NCBI GenBank assembly: GCA_017429165.1 | Contig: JAFRPL010000032.1 | Span: 109,007 to 173,006, forward strand | Direction: 5' to 3' | DNA length: 64,000 nt | DNA from: Clostridia bacterium | GTDB taxonomy: Bacteria > Bacillota > Clostridia > Oscillospirales > CAG-382 | In this document: positions 38,113 through 45,431 of the stretch, in pieces | Position numbering within the stretch: position 1 is the stretch's first letter | Layout: every line of letters begins with the position of its first letter | Notes under the pieces: generated by a model | What the model saw: the letters and a program-made list of their open reading frames with translations, nothing else | Databases searched by the model: none | Told to the model about the DNA's origin: nothing | Position numbers and translations under genes: made by a program

Positions 38113-38874
38113 ATGGCGCTTATTCATCTTGATTTCTTTTCCAACGTACTGGGAAAATGCGTGAAAGCGGACGTCATTCTGCCGCAATCGACGACGGGGC
38201 AGATAGGGCTTGAGGGGAACGCCGGGAACGAATTCCCCACCCTGTATCTGCTGCACGGGATGAGTGACGACGAGACTATATGGCAGCGCCGCACGGCGAT
38301 AGAACGCTATGCGACCTACCGCGGCTGCGCCGTCGTTATGCCCACGAGCGACCTGGGCTGGTACACCGACATGGAATGCGGATATCAGCGCTACTACACG
38401 TATATCGCAAAAGAACTCCCCGCGATCTGCCGTTCGTTTTTCCGCGGGATGTCGGCGAAGCGCGAACTGAACTGGGTCGCCGGTCTTTCGATGGGCGGCT
38501 ACGGCGCGCTGAAGACAGGGCTTAACGAAAGCGAAAGCTTTTCACGCGCGATATGCCTTTCCGGCGCTTATACGATAGAAGAACTCCCGCGCGCTCCTTA
38601 CTGGAGCGCGATATTCGGCGAAGGAGAAGCCCGCGAAAAACACACGATAACGCACGCGATAGATTCGCTTGTAAAAGAAAACCGCCCGAAGCCGCTTATC
38701 TATATGGCGTGCGGCACCGAGGACACGCTTCTTTACGACAGCCGCAAAACGCGCGATACGCTCAAAGAAAACGGCTTTGACGTGACGTATTCCGAATCCG
38801 CCGGCGGCCACACCTGGGAATTCTGGGACAAGCAGATAGAGATCGCGCTGCTCGACTGGACGAAACGTGACTGA
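38113..38874 (+). CDS. Alpha/beta hydrolase esterase (esterase D-like)
   Basis: The 253-residue product has YLLHGMSDDE (oxyanion region), the nucleophile elbow GLSMGGYGA (Ser about residue 122), MACGTEDTLLY with an acidic residue and SAGGHTWEFWD with the catalytic His, matching the putative esterase family that includes EstA and S-formylglutathione hydrolase. No signal peptide is seen. The ATG follows AAGGAG; the stop overlaps the next start in TGATG. An acyl-sugar esterase is plausible but the substrate is unknown. Confidence 0.9.
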   Translation: MALIHLDFFSNVLGKCVKADVILPQSTTGQIGLEGNAGNEFPTLYLLHGMSDDETIWQRRTAIERYATYRGCAVVMPTSDLGWYTDMECGYQRYYTYIAKELPAICRSFFRGMSAKRELNWVAGLSMGGYGALKTGLNESESFSRAICLSGAYTIEELPRAPYWSAIFGEGEAREKHTITHAIDSLVKENRPKPLIYMACGTEDTLLYDSRKTRDTLKENGFDVTYSESAGGHTWEFWDKQIEIALLDWTKRD

Positions 38875-39614
38875 TGATACATTCTTTTGAACTGCTCGGT
38901 ATAACGGTATATCCGTTCACGCTGTGCGCGCTCGCGGGCGCGGCGGCGTTCGCTCTGCTCGCATGGCGGTTCGCCAAACGGCACGGCGAGACCGAATACA
39001 TTATGTTAAAACTTCTTATAGCGGCGTATTTCGGCGTCGCCGGCGCGCTCTTGTATGACACGCTGTTCAAGTTCATAGAAACGGGCAGGTTCGTTTTCGG
39101 CGGCATATCGTTTTACGGCGGGCTGATAGGCGGCGCCGCGGCGCTGTACGTGCTGTGCCGGCGCGACAAAAGCTCGTCGCTCACGCCGATCGAATGGATG
39201 GACGGCATGACTCTGCCGTTTCTGGCGTTCCATTTCTGCGGCAGGATCGGCTGTTTTCTGGGCGGCTGCTGTTACGGAAAGACGACCGAAAGCTTTTTGG
39301 GCGTGTATTTCCCCGATATCCCCGAAGACAACGTGTTCCATTACGGTCAGAAATGTCTGCCGACGCAGCTGTTCGAGGCGGCGGCGATAGCGCTGTGCGC
39401 GCTGCTTCTGGCGACGCTTTTGAAAAAGCGCAGATTCGTGAATTATCTCATCCTCTACCCGGTCTGCCGGTTCGTTATAGAGTTCTGGCGCGGCGACGAC
39501 CGCGGCTCGACGGGGTTCTTCCTTTCGCCCTCGCAGCTCGTTTCGCTGCTGATACTCGTCATACCGGCGGTATATTACATAAAATCCTGCAGAAACAATA
39601 AAAGGAGCGTATAA
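38874..39614 (+). CDS. lgt: Prolipoprotein diacylglyceryl transferase family protein
   Basis: The 246-residue membrane protein has about seven hydrophobic segments and Lgt-family motifs: FYGGLIGG, HFCGRIGCFLGGCCYGK with the conserved Arg, LPTQLFEA and RFVIEFWRGDDRG. Lgt transfers diacylglycerol from phosphatidylglycerol to the lipobox Cys of prelipoproteins, which suits the many lipoproteins here. The motif around the conserved Arg has CCYG in place of the usual Asn/Gly/Glu loop, the form of the divergent clostridial branch, so it may be a second Lgt. It starts in the TGATG overlap. Confidence 0.82.
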   Translation: MIHSFELLGITVYPFTLCALAGAAAFALLAWRFAKRHGETEYIMLKLLIAAYFGVAGALLYDTLFKFIETGRFVFGGISFYGGLIGGAAALYVLCRRDKSSSLTPIEWMDGMTLPFLAFHFCGRIGCFLGGCCYGKTTESFLGVYFPDIPEDNVFHYGQKCLPTQLFEAAAIALCALLLATLLKKRRFVNYLILYPVCRFVIEFWRGDDRGSTGFFLSPSQLVSLLILVIPAVYYIKSCRNNKRSV

Positions 39615-39618
39615 AACC

Positions 39619-40788
39619 ATGGAAAAATTCAACGTAGGTATAATCGGACTCGGCTGCCGCGGCAGCTGGGCGGTGAATGATATACTCACCGAGCGCGAAG
39701 ACGTAAACGTTACGTTCGTCTGCGACGAATACGAAGACCGCACCGAGGTAAGCAAAGCGGTCGTGGAAAAGAAGCAGGGGCACACTCCGCACACTTCGCT
39801 CGACTGGCACGACGTCGTCAACTCGCCCGACGTGGACGTGGTGGTGAACTGCACCGCGTGGGAAGGGCACGTGCCCATAAGCACCGCCGCGATGGAGGCG
39901 GGCAAGCCCGTGGCTATGGAAGTAGGCGGCGCGTATCAGCTTGACGAATGCTACCGGCTGGTGGATACATATAAAAAAACAGGCATCCATTGCATGATGC
40001 TTGAAAACTGCTGTTTCAACCGCGAAGAGCTTATGGTCCTCAATATGGTGCAGCAGGGGCTCTTTGGCAAAATAGTGGCGTGCAGCGGCGGGTATCAGCA
40101 CGACTTGCGCGAAGAGATAACTTTCGGCCGCGAAAACCGTCATTACAGACTGCGCAACTACAAGGCGCGCAATACCGATAACTACCCGACCCACGAACTG
40201 GGCCCCATAGCAAAAGTCCTTGACCTGGGCCACGGCAACAGGATGAAATATCTCGTTTCGATGGCGACGGGCAGCTGGGGACTGAACGACTACGCCCGGC
40301 GCAACGAAAAAGCGGATCCCGAACTGAGGGATTACAAATTCCATCAGGGCGACATAGTAAAGACCCTGATAATGTGCGAAGGCGGCGAGACCGTAACGCT
40401 CACGCTCGACACCACCCTGCCCCGCAGCTATTCGCGCGGGTTCACGGTGCGCGGCACCCGCGGCGCCTATTTCGAAGACGGCGACGGCGTGTTCCTCGAC
40501 GGCGTGAACAACGAATGGGACAAGAGCTTTTACAACAACAAGCAGCAGTTTTTTGAAAAATACGACCATCCGCTGTGGCAAAAAGGCGGCGCGCTGGATT
40601 TCCGCGGCGGACACGGCGGCATGGACTGGCTGGTGTACGACGAATTCTTCCGCTACGTGCGCACCGGGAACACCCCCTGGATCGACACCTACGACACCGC
40701 TTCGTGGATGAGCATTACCCCGCTCGCCGCAAAGTCTATAGAAAACGGCTCCGCACCCGTCGAGATCCCCGATATGAAAGAAAGATAA
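39619..40788 (+). CDS. Gfo/Idh/MocA-type protein, GH109-like
   Basis: The 389-residue protein has an N-terminal Rossmann fold with VGIIGLGCRGSW, a central VAMEVGGAY region and a second domain with NYPTHELGPIAKVLDLGHGNRM and HGGMDWLVYDEFF. These later motifs are those of glycoside hydrolase family 109, which uses enzyme-bound NAD to cleave alpha-N-acetylgalactosamine. There is no secretion signal, so it would act inside the cell. It closes the run from 35876 and is followed by a hairpin terminator. A plain oxidoreductase remains possible. Confidence 0.87.
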   Translation: MEKFNVGIIGLGCRGSWAVNDILTEREDVNVTFVCDEYEDRTEVSKAVVEKKQGHTPHTSLDWHDVVNSPDVDVVVNCTAWEGHVPISTAAMEAGKPVAMEVGGAYQLDECYRLVDTYKKTGIHCMMLENCCFNREELMVLNMVQQGLFGKIVACSGGYQHDLREEITFGRENRHYRLRNYKARNTDNYPTHELGPIAKVLDLGHGNRMKYLVSMATGSWGLNDYARRNEKADPELRDYKFHQGDIVKTLIMCEGGETVTLTLDTTLPRSYSRGFTVRGTRGAYFEDGDGVFLDGVNNEWDKSFYNNKQQFFEKYDHPLWQKGGALDFRGGHGGMDWLVYDEFFRYVRTGNTPWIDTYDTASWMSITPLAAKSIENGSAPVEIPDMKER

Positions 40789-40797
40789 AGACGCAAT

Positions 40798-40839
40798 AAA
40801 ACAGAAACGCCGCGCAGCAAGACCGCGCGGCGTAATTTT
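40798..40839 (+). repeat. 42-bp direct repeat, left copy
   Basis: This 42-base block recurs at 43011-43052 in the same orientation with 39 of 42 positions identical. The three differences are at the eighth base (A here, T there), and two in the hairpin loop and stem. The two copies bracket a segment of about 2.2 kb that holds an unusually AT-rich gene and a lipoprotein gene. Confidence 0.85.
40807..40833 (+). terminator. Intrinsic terminator after the GH109-like gene
   Basis: A 9-bp GC-rich stem (40807-40815 with 40825-40833) is followed by AATTTT. It lies inside the left 42-bp repeat. Confidence 0.75.
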
Positions 40840-40928
40840 GAAAAAGTATAATAAATATATACTTCCCGTAAACGCCGAATTGTGGAATGTTGCTAAGAAA
40901 ATACTGCAAATTTGGTCAATTATGTCTA

Positions 40929-40958
40929 TTGACATTCTGTTACTATCAAGTGTATAAT
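40929..40958 (+). promoter_or_regulatory. Sigma-A promoter of the AT-rich secreted protein gene
   Basis: TTGACA (40929-40934) and TATAAT (40953-40958) are 18 bases apart, followed by a leader with a GGAGGA and then AAAGGAG before the ATG at 41013. Confidence 0.75.
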
Positions 40959-41012
40959 TTGTAGGGAGGAAAGTATTTAACAGAATGGCTATGTGAACTG
41001 AAAGGAGTAAAT

Positions 41013-42146
41013 ATGAAAAAAGTATTATCTTTTACGATTTGCGTTTTGTTGCTTGTTCAAATCTCTTTCGTTTGTATTCCTTTATCGGTATCAGCTTTGC
41101 CCAGCACACTTTCTCAGAATAAAGTTTACTTAATTAAGAACGCAGCAACAGATATGTATCTTGGCCAGAGCGGTTTGGATTTAACGCCCTGTTTTGCTTC
41201 CACAAACACTTTAACGTATGGCCCGAATCAACTTTTCCGGCTGACTGAGTCAGGAGGCTCAGGCTTGATTATGCCTATGACCACCTGTTCAAACAGTTTG
41301 ACTTCAAATCTGGCGCTCAGCTATTACAACAACGGGCAAAATAATCTTGGCTATTTTGTATATTTTACCACCGCGACTGTTTCAACTTTTTGGACAATTA
41401 CAAAACTTAACAACGGGAATTATACGATACGTTCCACATACTATGGTAATAACAACAATTATTTGTCCATAGACTCGATATCAGGTAACGTCGTGATTTC
41501 TTCATATAGCGGTGCATATTCTGAATGGATAATTACTGAAATCAGCAACGATATGTACTTTAATAGCGGATATTCTTATATGACATATCCAAGCAACGCA
41601 TGTGCAAAGAGCTCATTGGATGTAGAAAATCTGTTTTCTACAAGCGTTTTACTTGGAACTGAAGATTGGAATGGATATACGGATTATGTGAATATAACAT
41701 ATCTAAACCATAATCAAAGTATCCCAGCCGGAAAGCAGGATTTCATTAGTATAACGACCGACAATGATTATCTGCCAGACGGCACTTTGGCGCGGTCATG
41801 CCCTGTGATTGCTTACACCCCTAGATATGAACCAACCACTAGTGAACTTAATGCTAATTGGCAATATGTAGTTATTTTAGTGAACACAGATGCTATTGTA
41901 AACGCTAATTTAAGCGATTACGCATTAAGAGCGCTATTCGCGCACGAAACAGGTCATTGTTTAAAACTCAAACACACAGTTTCAAGTGTAATCTATACTT
42001 ATTACGTCAATTATATCCCTTCAATGATGCAGACCACATTATCTAATACTTACAACGGCACCAGATATGATTACGCGTATCAACATTATATTTGTTATCA
42101 CCCGACCGCTTATAATATTCAATCGCTTATAAACAAATGGAATTAA
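41013..42146 (+). CDS. Secreted ricin-like lectin with metzincin-type zinc motif
   Basis: The 377-residue product has a signal peptide (about 1-29) and a beta-trefoil-like region at about 35-170 (VYLIKNAATDMYL, NYTIRSTYYG, YLSIDSISG, SEWIITEI). The C-terminal half contains HETGHCLKLKH, which has the three His and the Glu of the metzincin motif HExxHxxxxxH but Lys where Gly is expected, then SMMQ, a possible Met-turn. It is probably an exported metalloprotease that binds sugars, if active. The DNA is strikingly AT-rich (19 G/C in bases 41341-41400, against 37 of 60 at 46381-46440), a sign of horizontal origin. Confidence 0.75.
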   Translation: MKKVLSFTICVLLLVQISFVCIPLSVSALPSTLSQNKVYLIKNAATDMYLGQSGLDLTPCFASTNTLTYGPNQLFRLTESGGSGLIMPMTTCSNSLTSNLALSYYNNGQNNLGYFVYFTTATVSTFWTITKLNNGNYTIRSTYYGNNNNYLSIDSISGNVVISSYSGAYSEWIITEISNDMYFNSGYSYMTYPSNACAKSSLDVENLFSTSVLLGTEDWNGYTDYVNITYLNHNQSIPAGKQDFISITTDNDYLPDGTLARSCPVIAYTPRYEPTTSELNANWQYVVILVNTDAIVNANLSDYALRALFAHETGHCLKLKHTVSSVIYTYYVNYIPSMMQTTLSNTYNGTRYDYAYQHYICYHPTAYNIQSLINKWN

Positions 42147-42167
42147 AATCAGAGAAAGGAGATTTTT

Positions 42168-43001
42168 ATGAAACAAATGAATAAACTGATCGCCCTGTCG
42201 TTAGCGCTCATCGCGGCTTTATCGATCATACTCACTGCATGCTCTAAACCGACAGACGCAGGCCCGTTGGACGCCGAGATCGCAGCTCCCGAAGCAAGCG
42301 CCGTTGAAACGGCAAAAACCGTTCCGCAGACTTTGGCAGGCAGCGAAATACTTGAGGTAAAGAGCACCGTTATAGAAGATGATTTTGAATATCCTTTGGA
42401 AAACCGCACCGAAAACCAGATCCTCCCCGATTTCGGCAAAGTCCAAAACGGATTGGATATGTGTGTTGTTTATGCTTTTACTGACCTTGACGACGTACTG
42501 CGACAATACCTCAAGCCTGACGGAGCCATTGTGACAGGTCGTAAAATATCCTGCGTCAGCTACAGTAAATTTGAAAAAACGGAATATTATTATGAATTCA
42601 GCGAAGTCGTAAAAGGTGATATCATAAGATATTACACTATCACCCGCTTTCTGGTCGAAAGCGTAGCCGAAGGTCAGGGAATAAAAGCAGGCGATATCAT
42701 AACGGTCATAGAAGACTATTCGTTCCTCGACGACGGAACCGCATACCAAATGATGCCGCTTTACGCGCCGCCCGTTTATGACGACGAAAAATATTTGCTC
42801 ATCGTTTCACCGGATACCCGCGAATATACCAACGTCAAAGACGCCTGGGATATAAGGATCGCCGTACGGATCGACGAATTCAGCAGGAATTACGAGCAGT
42901 ATTCGATAGAAGAAACGCTGCAATTCGAGCAAAAGCGAGGGTATTTTTACAGGTTCGATATCGCCAAAGAGATGATCGAACGTTTTGTAGACGGAAAATA
43001 A
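42168..43001 (+). CDS. Hypothetical lipoprotein
   Basis: The 277-residue product has a signal peptide with lipobox LTAC (about residues 22-25), an Ala/Glu-rich linker and a compact mixed domain with ILPDFGKVQNG, GRKISCVSYSKFEK and YLLIVSPDTREY. I recognise no family. It starts 21 bases after the AT-rich gene with AAAGGAG upstream and is probably co-transcribed with it. Its composition is closer to the rest of the window than that of its neighbour. Confidence 0.75.
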   Translation: MKQMNKLIALSLALIAALSIILTACSKPTDAGPLDAEIAAPEASAVETAKTVPQTLAGSEILEVKSTVIEDDFEYPLENRTENQILPDFGKVQNGLDMCVVYAFTDLDDVLRQYLKPDGAIVTGRKISCVSYSKFEKTEYYYEFSEVVKGDIIRYYTITRFLVESVAEGQGIKAGDIITVIEDYSFLDDGTAYQMMPLYAPPVYDDEKYLLIVSPDTREYTNVKDAWDIRIAVRIDEFSRNYEQYSIEETLQFEQKRGYFYRFDIAKEMIERFVDGK

Positions 43002-43010
43002 AACATCCCC

Positions 43011-43052
43011 AAAACAGTAACGCCGCGCAGCAAAACTGCGCGGCGTAATTTT
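43011..43052 (+). repeat. 42-bp direct repeat, right copy
   Basis: This is the second copy of the block at 40798-40839 (39 of 42 identical, same orientation). Here the hairpin stem is a perfect 11 bp, while the left copy has one mismatch, so the copies have diverged slightly while keeping the fold. Confidence 0.85.
43020..43046. terminator. Intrinsic terminator between convergent genes
   Basis: A perfect 11-bp stem (43020-43030 with 43036-43046) and five-base loop are followed by AATTTTT. It ends the lipoprotein gene and, on the minus strand, the dockerin gene that stops at 43089. Confidence 0.82.
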
Positions 43053-43088
43053 TATCGCTTATACGTATTCGCTTATGTAACAGAAATA

Positions 43089-44255
43089 TCACTGCCCGTT
43101 GAGCTGATAATCGCCGGGGAACAGCACGTAATTGAGCAGCATCACGGCGTCGGACGACGAGACTCCGCCGTCGCCGTCGAAATCGGCGGGCTGATATATG
43201 AGGAAATCATCCGAAAAAAGCGTGTGCCTGAGCAGGAATATGGCGTCGTCGGAATCGACCGTGCCGTTGTTATCCATGTCGCCGACCGTATATTCGGGAC
43301 CGGTCTCGGGCGGAGCGGCGGTGAAAAAGCCGAAATAGCTGTAATACCGTCCGCCGGCTATATCGATATACATACGGTAAACGTACGAGACCCCGGGATA
43401 CAGCTCGACTCCGATCTGTGAAACGCATTCATACTGCGATATAACGAAAGTATCGACGGAATTAAGGTTCAAAATCTCTTCGTACGAACCGAGCATCACG
43501 CCCGAGGTGGTGTAAAGCTCGATCCCTCCGCGCTCTACGTCCAGAGCCGACGCCCCCCAAAGATCGGTGCGCATCGCCAATATGGCGTCTGTCGGCAAAA
43601 CGAGCGACGAAGCGGGAAGCTCGCTCCAGTCGGCAAGCACGGTGATATCCGGCTCTTCGGGTTCTTCGGGCTCTTCGGGTCCCGAATAACCGGAGCCAAG
43701 GCCGTAACCGACGGATTCGTCGACTTCGACGTTTACGTAATGATACCCTTTTTCAAACGAGCATTTTTTCCAGTCTTTGACCCATTTGCCATTGCTGTTG
43801 TAATAGCCGAACCGCTGAAGCACGCCGTTGTGCATACGGTAATGGGTATCGCTGATATAGACCTGATCCTTGTGTTTTTCGGCGGTAAAAAGCGTGTCTC
43901 CGCGGCGCTCGAGTATGATGATCCAGTGCGGATCGGATATCTTTACGATATCGCCGGTACGGATATCGGCGGCGCGTGAATAACGTTCGCCCTTCCAGCC
44001 GTAGGTGCCGTACATATAGTATTCGAAATCCGAACACAGCGAAGCGCACCCCCAGGCGCTGTACAGTCCGTGCTCGGGCATTTTTCTGTCTCCCCACGGA
44101 GTGCCGGCGTCCCAGCGGTTGTCGCTGATGAACTGTTCGTACATAGCCCTGTACCCGGCGTACGTGTCGTAAGAAGTGGCCGCGGACACGGAAAACGCCG
44201 GTATGAGCAGCGCAAGCAAGAGAATAACGGAAAGCGTTTTTTTGATGATCTTCAT
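43089..44255 (-). CDS. Secreted cysteine-peptidase-like protein with dockerin
   Basis: The 388-residue product has a signal peptide (1-25), then an NlpC/P60- or CHAP-like domain at about 30-175 with the putative Cys of WGCASLCSDF and His of DPHWIIIL after a DIRTGDIV strand. A short Pro/Glu linker, an unknown beta-rich domain (about 205-320), and a dockerin of two calcium loops at the C-terminus (GDMDNNGTVDSDDA and ADFDGDGGVSSSDA) follow. It could cut peptide or cell-wall bonds outside the cell and dock on a cohesin. It lies 24 bases after the PHP gene and probably shares its transcript. Confidence 0.83.
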   Translation of the reverse strand: MKIIKKTLSVILLLALLIPAFSVSAATSYDTYAGYRAMYEQFISDNRWDAGTPWGDRKMPEHGLYSAWGCASLCSDFEYYMYGTYGWKGERYSRAADIRTGDIVKISDPHWIIILERRGDTLFTAEKHKDQVYISDTHYRMHNGVLQRFGYYNSNGKWVKDWKKCSFEKGYHYVNVEVDESVGYGLGSGYSGPEEPEEPEEPDITVLADWSELPASSLVLPTDAILAMRTDLWGASALDVERGGIELYTTSGVMLGSYEEILNLNSVDTFVISQYECVSQIGVELYPGVSYVYRMYIDIAGGRYYSYFGFFTAAPPETGPEYTVGDMDNNGTVDSDDAIFLLRHTLFSDDFLIYQPADFDGDGGVSSSDAVMLLNYVLFPGDYQLNGQ

Positions 44256-44279
44256 AAATAATATTCCTGTTCTGTTTAC

Positions 44280-45227
44280 TCAGCCGAACAGCTCTTCTTT
44301 AAGGTAGGCGCGGGTAAATGCTCTTCCTTTTATATCGTGACATTCAAAACGGATGTATTTCCAGTCGTAATTGAAATCAATATCGAACACGGCGCCCGTG
44401 ATATCGTCGGCAAACGAGCGTACGGGGCGCGAAGCGCGCGATTCGGTGCGCAGGATGACTGTGCGGCAGGGCGAGCATTCAAGATGCACCTTGCCGTCTT
44501 CGTAATAAAGCGAATTGATAACGGGACCGGTCGAAGCGTACATGTCGCCGTTCTTTACGGCTTTGAAGAATTCGCCGTATTCGAGTTTGGGCATACAGAT
44601 CATATCGAAACCGCCGAACGAATCGTTATAAGGCGATTCGAGCGACTGACACGCGTTGTGGTTGTCGTCGGTGGCGGAAGGGCACGGATATTTGCCGGCT
44701 ATGAGGATCTGCTCGTATTCCCTGTCGCCGTAGCCGTTGACCATCTCTTTTTCGCAGCCGGTGTTGAAAACCTCGAACAGGTCGAGACCTTCGAGCCCGA
44801 TATAATCGGGGCTTGACTGCAGCGACCAGCGCGGATGGTTGTACTGCGAAAGGAATCCCGCATCGTGCGCGCGGCGGATCATATCGTTCGCGACGTCGAC
44901 GTCGTAGGCGCGCTCGACGGGGATAAATTCGGTGCGCGTTTCGTCCGAAGAAAAGAAATTCAGATGGTAGGTGCGGGCGCTGAGCCAGCTGCCTTCGAAA
45001 CGCTCGGTCATATCGATCTCGAGCGAGGTTATGGGCAGGAAGCGTTCGTCTTTGAGTTCGACGTGCGGCACGAGCTTGTTGTGGTCGCTGAACGCAACGA
45101 TAGAATACCCGTGCGCGAGATAGTTTTCTTTATGCTGTTCCACGGTGAAACGTCCGTCGGAATAAGTGGAATGGCAATGCAGGTTCGCTTTGTACTGGAC
45201 AGTGTCGGGAAGCAGATACTTTTTCAT
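44280..45227 (-). CDS. PHP-domain phosphoesterase-like protein
   Basis: The 315-residue protein has the PHP motifs in order: NLHCHSTYSDG (motif I, two His and Asp), AFSDHNKL (motif II), SLEIDM, QYNHPRW (motif III region) and ATDDNHNA (motif IV). PHP proteins hydrolyse phosphoesters using metals; the substrate here is not known. The ATG at 45227 gives the start MKKYLLPD and follows AAAGGC; longer in-frame extensions lie on the promoter. It is transcribed away from the adenylation-ACP gene. Confidence 0.87.
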   Translation of the reverse strand: MKKYLLPDTVQYKANLHCHSTYSDGRFTVEQHKENYLAHGYSIVAFSDHNKLVPHVELKDERFLPITSLEIDMTERFEGSWLSARTYHLNFFSSDETRTEFIPVERAYDVDVANDMIRRAHDAGFLSQYNHPRWSLQSSPDYIGLEGLDLFEVFNTGCEKEMVNGYGDREYEQILIAGKYPCPSATDDNHNACQSLESPYNDSFGGFDMICMPKLEYGEFFKAVKNGDMYASTGPVINSLYYEDGKVHLECSPCRTVILRTESRASRPVRSFADDITGAVFDIDFNYDWKYIRFECHDIKGRAFTRAYLKEELFG

Positions 45228-45303
45228 TTCCGTTTTTGCCTTTCGGCCGTATTTACGGCGTTTTTTGTAAATTAATAAAAAATTAAACAAATCAACATTA
45301 TAT

Positions 45304-45331
45304 ATTATACCTTTTTGGCGGCGTTTGTCAA
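45304..45331 (-). promoter_or_regulatory. Sigma-A promoter of the PHP gene
   Basis: On the minus strand TTGACA (45326-45331) and TATAAT (45304-45309) are 16 bases apart. Confidence 0.78.
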
Positions 45332-45340
45332 GAGGGACTC

Positions 45341-45369
45341 TTGACTGAAAGCAAGATTTTGTTTATAAT
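45341..45369 (+). promoter_or_regulatory. Sigma-A promoter of the adenylation-ACP gene
   Basis: TTGACT (45341-45346) and TATAAT (45364-45369) are 17 bases apart. Its -35 box is only nine bases from that of the divergent promoter. Confidence 0.78.
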
Positions 45370-45431
45370 ATCAGCATGGCGCGCGGCAATTACCGCCGCC
45401 GTGATATTTTACTTTGACAAGGAGACATCCA

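Noticed and set aside
40985..40996. Three-codon leader peptide before the AT-rich gene
   Set aside because: The ATG-GCT-ATG-TGA is 14 bases from its purine-rich site and too short to argue for translation.
40798..43052. Insertion sequence or integrated element
   Set aside because: No transposase, integrase or terminal inverted repeats are visible; only the direct repeats and the composition of one gene suggest movement.
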